A stretch of DNA of 64,000 nt from Desulfitibacter sp. BRH_c19 (GTDB taxonomy: Bacteria > Bacillota > DSM-16504 > Desulfitibacterales > Desulfitibacteraceae). The translations under genes were made by a program, and so were the position numbers. The stretch covers positions 1 to 64,000 of the forward strand of contig LOER01000025.1 of NCBI GenBank assembly GCA_001515945.1, given 5' to 3'. Below, in pieces: positions 37,425-45,519 of the stretch. A model generated the notes under the pieces. The model ran no database searches. It was not told where the DNA came from and saw only the letters and a program-made list of their open reading frames with translations. How positions within the stretch are numbered: position 1 is the first letter of the stretch; every line of letters starts with the position of its first letter.

Positions 37425-38458
37425 AACAGCTTTTTAAGAAATTGGGAATAATTCATCTTCTGGGTGTAATTATATTAATAGTGTTATTATTTAATTCATT
37501 TCTGCTTGCCAGAACAATGGGCCATGTCCAGCTCCCTGGGGAAATGTCCAGTATTGATATTGCTCGAGAAGGTGCGAGGATGTCAATTAGTTTAAATGAA
37601 CAATTAGCGAGAGATGTTGATGTTTTTGAAACAAGTGCAGTACGTGAGGTTATTGCTCAATTCAAATATGAAGTGGATAGAGCAAGTACTGTTGAAGATA
37701 TTGTTACCTTAGTTACCGATTATAGTATAAAGGTACAAGGGGTCATAACAAGGGAACAGGAAAGCAAAAGACGTGATGCAGTTTTATCTCTTATCAGTCA
37801 AGACACTAAGCTACCAACCTATAGGGGTGAAGATGTTATTTCTGTCTGGAAGGGAGAAGATGGGGTTCGAATTGTGGACCCTACAACTTTGTTGACAGAC
37901 GAAACAAAGGAAGAGCTGTTTGAACATCCTCTTTTACAAGGGCCAAGTTGGTCATTGATAGAGATTGCCGTTAAGGATGGTCAGGCAACTTTAATGACAT
38001 CACGCAGCATGCTTGATAAGATTAGGATATTGGAAGATGATAAATCTAATTTAGAAAGAACCTTGAAACAGGTAAAAAGTCAGGCAGGTTACTCAGACAT
38101 TAATGGAACTGGCATTATAGTGGAGATGTATGATTCTGAGGTAGGATTTAGCTCCATAGATATTGTTCATGATAGAGATGTGAGGGATGTAGTAAATGAA
38201 CTATTTGCTGCGGGTGCTAGAGGAGTTAGTGTGGGTGGACAAAGGCTAATTACTACTTCTTCTATACGCTGTGCAGGTCCAATAATATTAGTTAATCAGA
38301 AACCTATTGCCGTAGATCCAATCGTTATTAAAGCAGTAGGTGATGCTGAAGTTTTACAAAGCAGTCTAGAGTTAATTAGAAGGGAATTAAAGGAGTTTGG
38401 AATTGGCATTGAGGTAACAATTGAAGAAAGTATTACCTTGCCAGCATATTCTGAGTGA
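37421..38458 (+). CDS. DUF881-domain membrane protein with an unassigned middle domain
   Basis: A 345-residue protein with one N-terminal membrane segment (about 10-30, IIHLLGVIILIVLLFNSFLL) and a middle region of about 150 residues of unknown type. A short coiled coil at about 195-220 leads to a C-terminal DUF881 domain (GTGIIVEMYD, IVHDRDVRDVVNELFAAGAR, ITTSSIRCAGPIILVNQ). DUF881 proteins (YlxW/YlxX-like) sit near division and wall genes in Bacillus. The middle region is longer than in those. The GTG start overlaps the DUF502 stop. Confidence 0.75.
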   Translation: MKQLFKKLGIIHLLGVIILIVLLFNSFLLARTMGHVQLPGEMSSIDIAREGARMSISLNEQLARDVDVFETSAVREVIAQFKYEVDRASTVEDIVTLVTDYSIKVQGVITREQESKRRDAVLSLISQDTKLPTYRGEDVISVWKGEDGVRIVDPTTLLTDETKEELFEHPLLQGPSWSLIEIAVKDGQATLMTSRSMLDKIRILEDDKSNLERTLKQVKSQAGYSDINGTGIIVEMYDSEVGFSSIDIVHDRDVRDVVNELFAAGARGVSVGGQRLITTSSIRCAGPIILVNQKPIAVDPIVIKAVGDAEVLQSSLELIRRELKEFGIGIEVTIEESITLPAYSE

Positions 38459-38465
38459 TTCAAGA

Positions 38466-38555
38466 AGAATTCAGAAGACAGAATACAGAATTCAGAAGAT
38501 AGGACTAGTTCCTCAAGCTCTTATTCTGACTACTGACTACTGTATTCTGAATTCT
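38466..38555. repeat. ATTCTGA-type dispersed repeat, palindromic copy (copy 3)
   Basis: The left half (GAATTCAGAAGACAGAATAC, then GAATTCAGAAG) and the right half (TTATTCTGACTACTGACTAC, then TGTATTCTGAATTC) are near inverted copies, so the single strand can fold into one long AT-rich hairpin. It lies between the DUF881 gene and cdd. Shorter relatives occur at 17431, 27028 and 44608. Confidence 0.65.
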
Positions 38556-38580
38556 AATGCTATTAGAAGGTGGTGTTAAA

Positions 38581-38970
38581 ATGAATTTAGAAAAACTTCT
38601 TGAAGATGCTAAAAAAGCTAGAAATTATTCATATTCCCCGTATTCTAAATTCCCCGTAGGGGCAGCTGTGTTAACTAAAGATGGAACAGTATATACAGGA
38701 TGTAACGTGGAAAATGCAGCCTATGGTATAACCATGTGTGCCGAGAAGGTCGCCATAGCAAAGGCTGTTTCTGAGGGAAATCAATATATTGCAGTAATAG
38801 CCATTGTTGGAGATACAGAAGGTCCTTGTAGGCCCTGTGGATCCTGTAGACAGTTTATTTTGGAATTTGGGGATGAAATTACTGTTGTTATGGGAAATTT
38901 AAAGGGTGAGACCGAAACCAAAAGCATAAATGATCTTATACCATTTAGTTTCAGCAAAAAAGATCTTTAA
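38581..38970 (+). CDS. cdd: Cytidine deaminase
   Basis: A 129-residue zinc hydrolase with YSPYSKFPVGAAVLTKDG, NVENAAYGITMCAEKVAIAK (C-A-E catalytic motif) and PCRPCGSCRQFILEF (second cysteine pair). It converts cytidine and deoxycytidine to uridine forms in pyrimidine salvage. The ATG at 38581 follows GGTGGTG. It precedes era in the usual order, but about 380 bp of structured repeat now separate them. Confidence 0.97.
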   Translation: MNLEKLLEDAKKARNYSYSPYSKFPVGAAVLTKDGTVYTGCNVENAAYGITMCAEKVAIAKAVSEGNQYIAVIAIVGDTEGPCRPCGSCRQFILEFGDEITVVMGNLKGETETKSINDLIPFSFSKKDL

Positions 38971-38999
38971 AAGATTACCCGTGTCTTTGTATAGAATAT

Positions 39000-39293
39000 A
39001 AACAGGATTCTTAACTCAGGTGGAGTTTCCCACAGGATTAGTTCAACTAGAGTTCAGGGAAAGTCACCTGAACTAAGTTTCACTGAATGACTCCATCTGA
39101 GTTTTAGAAACCGTTATCCAGGGACGTAGCGCCACTTATCTCCCACTTGCGACTGTAGTTCTAGCATTGTGATTTTTGCAATGCGTAGAAATACTAGTGC
39201 AAGGCTAGAAGATAGGAGTCTTGGAGTGAAACTTGTCAACTTGTTGACATAGCTGAACCCATGCAAGGCTAATGGCGGTAGTCATCGGATAAA
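39000..39293 (+). repeat. Structured intergenic element E2 (between cdd and era)
   Basis: It starts with AACAGGATTCTTA as E1 does. AACTCAG-TGGAGT (39013-39026) pairs with ACTCCA-CTGAGTT (39090-39103) around an inner AGTTCAGG/CCTGAACT hairpin. TTAGAAACCGTTATCCA (39104-39120) is identical to E1. CGCCACTTA (39130-39138) pairs with TAATGGCGG (39270-39278), followed by TAGTCAT as in E1. The insert between them (39155-39205) is nearly identical to E3 at 51183-51230. Confidence 0.7.
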
Positions 39294-39348
39294 TAGTTTT
39301 AAAAATTGAGAAGTGAAGTGACTTCTGAAATTGCGAGGTATAAATTAC

Positions 39349-40260
39349 ATGCAGGATAAAAAATTTAAGTCTGGATTTGTTGCCATAGTTGGTAGACCTA
39401 ATGTTGGCAAATCTACCCTTATGAATAATTTGATAGGTAAAAAAATAGCTATCATGTCTGATAAACCACAAACTACAAGAAATAAGATTACAGGAGTATT
39501 TACAAGGCCTGAACTCCAGATAGTATTTATTGACACCCCTGGAATACATAAACCAAAAACAAAATTAGGTGAAGTGATGGTAGGGTTAACTGCAAGAAGT
39601 CTTAAAGAGGTAGACCTGATACTTTATCTTGTCGATTCTACAGCAAAAATAGGTAAGGGTGACGCACTTATTAATGAAACACTTAGCAACTCAAAGCTAC
39701 CAATAATTATAGCATTAAATAAGATAGACAGTTTAGAGAAACAACAGATCCTGGAAAAACACCTGGAGTGGCAGGCAACAGGTGTTAGTGACACAATAAT
39801 TCCTATTTCAGCGCTTGAAAATATTAACCTTGAAAAGGTCATTGAAGTAATAGGTGGTCATCTAGAGGAGGGACCACAGTATTATCCAGATGATATGATA
39901 ACCGACCAACCTGAAAATATGGTTGTGGCTGAAATAATTAGAGAAAAGGTCCTGCATTTAACAAGAGATGAAATACCACATTCTACTGCAGTAGTTTTGG
40001 ATGCAATGGAAGAGCGTCAAAACAACATGATGTACTTAGATGCGATAATCTACATTGAAAGAGATTCACAGAAGGGAATAATTATTGGTAAAGGTGGCAG
40101 TATGCTAAAAAACATAGGACAGACTGCTAGAGAGGAAATTGAAGGCCTTCTTAATACTAGGGTGTACTTGGACATCAGGGTAAAGGTGAAAAAGAACTGG
40201 CGAAAAGAGGCTAGTCATTTGAAGAATATGGGATATGATACAAGGTTTTTGAAAGATTGA
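39349..40260 (+). CDS. era: GTPase Era
   Basis: A 303-residue GTPase: G1 GRPNVGKSTLMNNLIG, G3 FIDTPGIHKPK, G4 NKID, and a C-terminal KH domain with IGKGGSMLKNIGQTAREEIE. Era binds 16S rRNA near its 3' end and aids small-subunit maturation with YbeY. The ATG at 39349 follows GCGAGGT. It overlaps the first possible recO codons. Confidence 0.98.
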   Translation: MQDKKFKSGFVAIVGRPNVGKSTLMNNLIGKKIAIMSDKPQTTRNKITGVFTRPELQIVFIDTPGIHKPKTKLGEVMVGLTARSLKEVDLILYLVDSTAKIGKGDALINETLSNSKLPIIIALNKIDSLEKQQILEKHLEWQATGVSDTIIPISALENINLEKVIEVIGGHLEEGPQYYPDDMITDQPENMVVAEIIREKVLHLTRDEIPHSTAVVLDAMEERQNNMMYLDAIIYIERDSQKGIIIGKGGSMLKNIGQTAREEIEGLLNTRVYLDIRVKVKKNWRKEASHLKNMGYDTRFLKD

Positions 40261-40277
40261 GAATTAAGAGGTTTTCC

Positions 40278-41024
40278 ATGGCAACTCCAATTCAAACTAA
40301 AGGAATTATAATTAAAGAGTATGACTTTGCTGAAGCAGATAAGATATTTGTTATTTTTACATCTAGCAAAGGCAAAATATCCTGTCTTGCCAAGGGTGTA
40401 CGTAAAAGCAAAAGTAAAATGAGGGGTTTTTTACAGTTATTTACCTATTCAAACCTACACCTCCATAAAGGGAAGTCCATGTATACCATTATAGGGGGAG
40501 AAATTATAAATAGTTTTCCAAAAATAAAAAGCGATTTACTTTTATTTGGTTATGCTAACTATATAACCGAAGTCTTGGAAAGCATCTTGCCCTCAGAGGA
40601 AAAAAATGAAGCTATCTTTGTAAATACGGTTTCTTTATGCCACTTAATGGGAAGTATTCCAATAAGCCAGCTCACATCCCATTACCTGTTGAGACTCCTA
40701 AAATCAGCTGGCTTCTTACCCGAATTATTACAATGTGTCGTTTGCGGTAAAACAATAGAAGAAAATGCCCTGTTTAATAGTATTGAAGGTGGGTGTCTTT
40801 GTAGGCAATGTGGAAATGGCCTTAATAATCAAGTTGAGATACCTATAAACATAATTAGAATAATGGGGCAACTCTTAGCAATGGATATGACTAGAATTGG
40901 TCGCATAAAAATTCAGGATAAGCATCAGTACTTTATTGAAGACTTACTGTATGAATATCTAAAAACTGTTATAGAAAGACCGATTAACTCCATAAAGTTT
41001 ATTAGGGAAATACGTGGAGTGTGA
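40278..41024 (+). CDS. recO: DNA repair protein RecO
   Basis: About 248 residues. The N-terminal OB fold has TKGIIIKEYDFAEADKIFVI and CLAKGVRKSKSKMRG. The zinc motif comprises CVVCGKT and CLCRQCG near residues 155-180. RecO loads RecA with RecF and RecR at single-stranded gaps. The ATG at 40278 follows AAGAGG; an upstream TTG at 40257 overlaps the era stop and is an alternative giving seven more residues. Confidence 0.93.
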   Translation: MATPIQTKGIIIKEYDFAEADKIFVIFTSSKGKISCLAKGVRKSKSKMRGFLQLFTYSNLHLHKGKSMYTIIGGEIINSFPKIKSDLLLFGYANYITEVLESILPSEEKNEAIFVNTVSLCHLMGSIPISQLTSHYLLRLLKSAGFLPELLQCVVCGKTIEENALFNSIEGGCLCRQCGNGLNNQVEIPINIIRIMGQLLAMDMTRIGRIKIQDKHQYFIEDLLYEYLKTVIERPINSIKFIREIRGV

Positions 41025-41032
41025 AGTAGATA

Positions 41033-41061
41033 TTGACAAAACAATTTAGATTTGCTAAATT
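41033..41061 (+). promoter_or_regulatory. Promoter of the glyQS leader
   Basis: TTGACA (41033-41038) and TAAATT (41056-41061) are spaced 17 bases apart, directly before the T-box leader. Confidence 0.6.
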
Positions 41062-41084
41062 GAATAAGAAATAATATTAGATAT

Positions 41085-41414
41085 AGCTATGAAGAAAAGT
41101 AGTAGGTTTAATTAGTCTTTTAAAGGGCCAGGTTAGTCAGGCGAAAAGAGAGCTGGGTTTGGTGGGAACCAGTAAAGACGTTAAGCTGAAGGCGTTTCTG
41201 AGCTAACAAGGTAAGGGGACACACCTCAATTACGGGTTAATCTGGGTGTCCGAGGAATGTCCCCGAACTTATGGGTACATAATGTCCCCGAACTTATGGG
41301 TACATAATGTCCCCTAATTATTAAGGTGGAGCACTAATGATGTGCTCAATCAGGGTGGAACCGCGGGCAATCCCGTCCCTGTAGTCTAAAAAGACTGCAG
41401 TGGATGGGTTTTTT
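41085..41414 (+). promoter_or_regulatory. Glycine T-box riboswitch with nested repeat insertion
   Basis: The T-box sequence AGGGTGGAACCGCGGG is at 41352-41367. Stem I features are the AGTAG bulge near 41098, AGAGAG near 41145, GGTGGGA near 41161 and a GGC glycine specifier at 41191-41193. Stem III is GAGCAC/GTGCTC (41329-41346). The terminator is CCCGTCC/GGATGGG (41372-41408) with a T tract. Uncharged glycyl-tRNA should stabilise the antiterminator and allow glyQS expression. Between stems I and III lies an unusual block of about 100 bp (41215-41315). Confidence 0.93.
41256..41315 (+). repeat. 25-bp tandem repeat inside the T-box leader
   Basis: Two identical 25-bp units (41256-41280 and 41281-41305) and a partial third (from 41306) each begin AATGTCCCC. 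The first, with flank CGAGGAATGTCCCCGAACTT (41251-41270), is an inverted near-copy of AAGTTAGGGACATTCCTCG at 41441-41459, beyond the terminator. A second AAGTTAGGGACAT copy starts at 41415. Confidence 0.85.
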
Positions 41415-41520
41415 AAGTTAGGGACATCCATCGGCGACATAAGTTAGGGACATTCCTCGCGACAACGCATAGCTTCAAGAGAGGTGTGTTACCGTACATT
41501 AACTAAGGAGGAGTTTAGAT

Positions 41521-42498
41521 ATGAATTTTCAAGAGATTATAATGTCTTTAAATGAATTTTGGGCAAAAAAGGGGTGTATTTTGATACAGCCTTATGATGT
41601 TGAAAAAGGAGCTGGAACCATGCAACCAGGTACCTTCTTAAAAGCACTTGGTCCAGAACCATGGAATGTAGCTTATGTGGAACCATCAAGAAGACCCACA
41701 GATGGTCGTTATGGGGAAAACCCTAACAGATTGCAACATTACTATCAATATCAGGTTCTTTTAAAACCATCACCAGATAATGTGCAAGATTTATATTTAG
41801 ATAGCTTAAGAGCAATCGGTATAGACATTGAAAAACATGATATTAGGTTTGTGGAAGATAATTGGGAATCTCCTACCCTGGGAGCTTGGGGACTTGGTTG
41901 GGAGGTTTGGCTTGATGGTATGGAAGTAACTCAGTTTACTTATTTTCAGCAGTGCGGTGGTATAGACTGCCATCCAGTTAGTGCAGAGCTCACTTACGGT
42001 ATTGAAAGACTGGCAATGTTTATACAGAAGAAAGATAGTGTATATGATATAAACTGGATTGGAGATATCTCCTATGGTGATATCCACCACCAAACAGAAA
42101 TGGATTATTCATATTATAATTTTGAATATGCAGATACAAAAATGCTATTTGATATGTTTAATCAGTACGAAAAGGAGTGCTTCAAGATAATTGCTTTAGG
42201 TCTTGTACAGCCTGCATATGATTATACTTTAAAGTGTTCACACACTTTCAACCTACTAGATGCTCGGGGAGCTATTAGTGTTACTGAAAGAACAGGCTAT
42301 ATTCACAGGGTAAGAGATCTTGCTAAGGCAGTAGCCCATGGGTATGTAAAACAGCGTGAAAGGCTTGGATATCCACTAATTAAAGCTTCAGAGGTTCGTC
42401 AAGAATTAGGTCTTGAAGCATTAACCGATAAAAGTACTGCCGTAAGACCACTACCCCTTGAAGATGAAGTAGCAAGCACCGAAAAGGAGGGGAAATAA
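41521..42498 (+). CDS. glyQ: Glycyl-tRNA synthetase alpha subunit
   Basis: A 325-residue class II synthetase subunit: [60 protein letters not shown]. The alpha subunit holds the catalytic site forming glycyl-adenylate. AAGGAGGAG lies seven bases before the ATG. The C-terminal tail (from about residue 305, [12 protein letters not shown]) is a little longer than typical. The T-box leader upstream controls it; glyS follows after three bases. Confidence 0.98.
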   Translation: MNFQEIIMSLNEFWAKKGCILIQPYDVEKGAGTMQPGTFLKALGPEPWNVAYVEPSRRPTDGRYGENPNRLQHYYQYQVLLKPSPDNVQDLYLDSLRAIGIDIEKHDIRFVEDNWESPTLGAWGLGWEVWLDGMEVTQFTYFQQCGGIDCHPVSAELTYGIERLAMFIQKKDSVYDINWIGDISYGDIHHQTEMDYSYYNFEYADTKMLFDMFNQYEKECFKIIALGLVQPAYDYTLKCSHTFNLLDARGAISVTERTGYIHRVRDLAKAVAHGYVKQRERLGYPLIKASEVRQELGLEALTDKSTAVRPLPLEDEVASTEKEGK

Positions 42499-42501
42499 GT
42501 A

Positions 42502-44577
42502 ATGACTAAAGATTTCTTGTTTGAAATAGGGACAGAAGAAATTCCTGCACGATTTATGGCAGGAGCTTTAGATGAATTAAAGACTAAAACAAAGAAACTG
42601 TTAGAAAAAGAGAGGATAGCATATAAAAGTATTAACACTTACGGAACCCCAAGAAGGCTTACTGTATATATAGAAGACCTTGTGGAGGTAGGAGAAGGAT
42701 TAATTGAGGAGAAAAAAGGCCCTTCCATAAAGGTCGCATTTGATGAAAATGGAAATTACACAAAGGGAGCTCAGGGTTTTGCAAGAGGCCAAAAGATTTC
42801 TGTTGAAGATCTTGTGATAAAGGATACCTCAGGGGGCAAATATGTTTATGCAGTTGTTGAGAAAAAAGGTGAGAACATTAAGAACCTTTTTCCAAAGATT
42901 TTGCCAGAACTCATCTTAAGTTTGGATTTTCCAAAACCAATGCGATGGGGTTACCTAAATATTCGCTTTGTAAGGCCTATAAGGTGGCTAGTCTGCCTTT
43001 ATGGTGAGGAGATTGTTCCCATTGAACTAGAAGGAGTAATGTCTGGTAGGATGACCCAAGGTCACCGTTTCCTTGGCAATCAGAATATAGAGTTACCAAA
43101 TGCTACAACTTATTTCTCCAAGTTGGAAGAAAACTACGTTATAGTGGATCAGAATAAAAGACAGGATATTGTCTGGACACAAATTCAAGGACTAGCTAAG
43201 CAGGAGGGGGGAATTGTCAAGCCTGATTCCAAACTTTTAGAGGAAATAAACTACCTACTGGAGTATCCTACTGCCCTTTGCGGAAAGTTTGCTCAATCCT
43301 ACCTGAAGCTACCTGAGGAAGGTTTAATAACTGTAATGAAAGAACATCAGAAGTATTTTCCGTTATGGGATGAGAATGATAAACTCTTAGCAAAATTTAT
43401 TACTGTTCGTAATGGTGATGAAAGGAATCTTAATATAGTGACCCAGGGAAATGAAAAAGTTCTAGAAGCCAGACTAAATGATGGTAAATTCTTCTACGAG
43501 GAAGACGTTAAGGCTCCTCTTGATGGGGACGTGGAAAAATTAAAAGCTGTTGTTTTCCAGGAAAAACTAGGTACCATGTATCAGAAAGTTAATAGAAATC
43601 AGGAGGTTGCATCATATATTTCTGATAAACTAAACTTATCTCCTACTGCAGGGGTAAATGTATTAAGAGCCAATTATCTCGCAAAGGCAGACCTGGTTTC
43701 AAATATGGTTTACGAGTTTCCTGAACTTCAAGGTATAATGGGATATTACTATGCACTACATCATGGTGAAAAGGAAGAAGTCGCTGTTGCAATTAAAGAA
43801 CACTATAAACCTAGATATGCAGGTGATTCTCTTCCTAGTACAACCGAAGCTAGTGTTGTAGCAATGGCAGATAAAATAGATACAATTTGTGGCTGCTTTG
43901 CGGCAGGTCTTAGACCAACTGGCTCAGGGGATCCTTATGCATTAAGAAGGCAGGCACAAGGAATTTGCTATATTATATTTGCAGGACAACTTGAGATTGA
44001 CCTGTTTGCGTTGGCAGAAGCTTCTTTAGAAACCTATGAGAAGCAGGGGCTTGATATGGACAGACAGGAAACGCTAATAGCTATTAAAGAATTCTTCAAG
44101 CAAAGGGTAGCCAACCTGTTAGAGGATAAAGGAGCTAGCTATGATATAGTTAATTGCGTATTAGAAAGCAACTGGAACAATATCTTTGAGACAGTAAGTA
44201 AAGGGCAAGCCTTAATGCAGTTTAAGGATAACCCCCAGTATAGTGAGCTCATTACTGCATTTACAAGGGCGGGCAATCTGGCAAAGAACGCAGTAACTAT
44301 AGAGGTTAAAGATGATTTATTTCAAGATGATTCTGAAAAAATCCTCTGGGATAAGTTCAATAAAATGCAAGAAACAGCTAAACCATTGTGGGGCAATCAA
44401 AATTACACAGAAGTTTTGGAGCATTTTTCATCTATTAAACCATATATTGATGATTTCTTTGAAAAGGTAATGGTTATGGATAAAGATGAAAACATTAAAA
44501 ATAACAGACTAGCACTTCTTAAAACAATAGTAGATTATCTTAGCCCCCTAGGGGACCTTTCAAAATTATTATCATAA
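42502..44577 (+). CDS. glyS: Glycyl-tRNA synthetase beta subunit
   Basis: A 691-residue subunit opening KDFLFEIGTEEIPARFMAGA, with PKPMRWGYLNIRFVRPIRWL, MKEHQKYFPLWDEND and the HD-like YALHHGEKEEVAVAIKEHYK and a C-terminal anticodon-binding DALR-like region. The beta subunit binds tRNA-Gly and completes the tetramer with GlyQ. It starts three bases after glyQ; a terminator closes the operon at 44662-44705. Confidence 0.98.
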   Translation: MTKDFLFEIGTEEIPARFMAGALDELKTKTKKLLEKERIAYKSINTYGTPRRLTVYIEDLVEVGEGLIEEKKGPSIKVAFDENGNYTKGAQGFARGQKISVEDLVIKDTSGGKYVYAVVEKKGENIKNLFPKILPELILSLDFPKPMRWGYLNIRFVRPIRWLVCLYGEEIVPIELEGVMSGRMTQGHRFLGNQNIELPNATTYFSKLEENYVIVDQNKRQDIVWTQIQGLAKQEGGIVKPDSKLLEEINYLLEYPTALCGKFAQSYLKLPEEGLITVMKEHQKYFPLWDENDKLLAKFITVRNGDERNLNIVTQGNEKVLEARLNDGKFFYEEDVKAPLDGDVEKLKAVVFQEKLGTMYQKVNRNQEVASYISDKLNLSPTAGVNVLRANYLAKADLVSNMVYEFPELQGIMGYYYALHHGEKEEVAVAIKEHYKPRYAGDSLPSTTEASVVAMADKIDTICGCFAAGLRPTGSGDPYALRRQAQGICYIIFAGQLEIDLFALAEASLETYEKQGLDMDRQETLIAIKEFFKQRVANLLEDKGASYDIVNCVLESNWNNIFETVSKGQALMQFKDNPQYSELITAFTRAGNLAKNAVTIEVKDDLFQDDSEKILWDKFNKMQETAKPLWGNQNYTEVLEHFSSIKPYIDDFFEKVMVMDKDENIKNNRLALLKTIVDYLSPLGDLSKLLS

Positions 44578-44607
44578 TAAAAACTGACTATCTATCTAAT
44601 TCAGTAT

Positions 44608-44625
44608 AAACAGAATTCAGAATTC
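44608..44625. repeat. ATTCTGA-type repeat (short copy 4)
   Basis: CAGAATTCAGAATTCAC between glyS and its terminator matches the core words of the copies at 17431, 27028 and 38466. Confidence 0.35.
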
Positions 44626-44661
44626 ACAAGAAAACTGGCAGAACCCGATGTAAGTTTTGGT

Positions 44662-44705
44662 GAGACAAGGGCTTAGACTAGTAAACAAAGCCTTTGTCTC
44701 TTTTT
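44662..44705 (+). terminator. glyQS terminator
   Basis: GAGACAAGGGCTT (44662-44674) pairs with AAGCCTTTGTCTC (44688-44700), one G-T pair, followed by TTTTT. Confidence 0.92.
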
Positions 44706-44874
44706 AGTATATAGCATTCTTTTCCTGTACTATTTTACTCAACTACCAGCTAAATTAATAATTAAGCAGGAAAAATCATATAATTATCGTATATAATATA
44801 ACATGTTTAAAAATAAGTATAGCACATTTCCGATTTTTCTGTATATTTTAGGTTCTAATAAGGGATGGTGATGA

Positions 44875-45519
44875 ATTATTCAGTTAAATGAACGTCAGGA
44901 AAACATTCTTTCTATAGTTAAACGTTTCGAGCCTATAACTAGTGATCAAATTGCTGCATACCTTGGTTTAACTAGGGCTGCTTTGAGACCTGATTTGGCA
45001 ATCCTAACAATGTCAGGAATATTAGATGCTAAACCAAGGGTAGGATATTTTTACAATGAAAAAGGTGGCAAAACCTTAAGAATTATTCAATTTGAAAATC
45101 TTCTTGTAAAAGACGTTAAATCAGTTCCAGTAGTTGTCAGGGAAGATGATGCAATTTATGATGCTATAGTGTCTATGTTTATTAATAATGATGTGGGAAC
45201 ATTAATAGTTGTAAGTGAGGGGGGAAAGCTAGAAGGAGTAGTATCACAGAAAGATTTGCTGAAATCTATCCTAGGAAAACCTGATTTGAACAAAATACCC
45301 GTTAGTGTGGTAATGACTAGATTACCTAATGTTGTTACTGTGGAAGGTACTGATACAGTTTTAACTGCTGCAAGGAAGATGCTAGAACATGAAGTTGACT
45401 GTATTCCGGTAATAAAAATAATTGAAGAAGAAGGAAAAGAAAGGATTTTAGAAGTGATCGGTAGAATTACTAAATCAAACATTACTCGAGTTTTCATAGA
45501 AATGATTGAAGGAAAGTAA
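44875..45519 (+). CDS. ccpN: CcpN-like transcription repressor with CBS pair
   Basis: About 214 residues: an N-terminal winged helix (QLNERQENILSIVKRFEPIT, SDQIAAYLGLTRAALRPDLA) and two CBS domains (about 75-205). CcpN represses gluconeogenic genes in Bacillus and senses energy state through CBS-bound nucleotides. No ATG, GTG or TTG opens this frame: the family N-terminus begins right after ATT-ATT at 44875-44880, preceded by a TGA, with AGGGATGG upstream. The start is therefore probably ATT. Otherwise the nearby ATG at 44871 (six-codon frame) points to a one-base frameshift. It is followed by ppsR and ppdK. Confidence 0.85.
   Translation: MIQLNERQENILSIVKRFEPITSDQIAAYLGLTRAALRPDLAILTMSGILDAKPRVGYFYNEKGGKTLRIIQFENLLVKDVKSVPVVVREDDAIYDAIVSMFINNDVGTLIVVSEGGKLEGVVSQKDLLKSILGKPDLNKIPVSVVMTRLPNVVTVEGTDTVLTAARKMLEHEVDCIPVIKIIEEEGKERILEVIGRITKSNITRVFIEMIEGK

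Noticed and set aside
41256-41315. Tandem repeats resembling the start of a CRISPR array
   Set aside because: The 25-bp units are directly adjacent with no spacers and lie inside a T-box leader; no cas genes are nearby.
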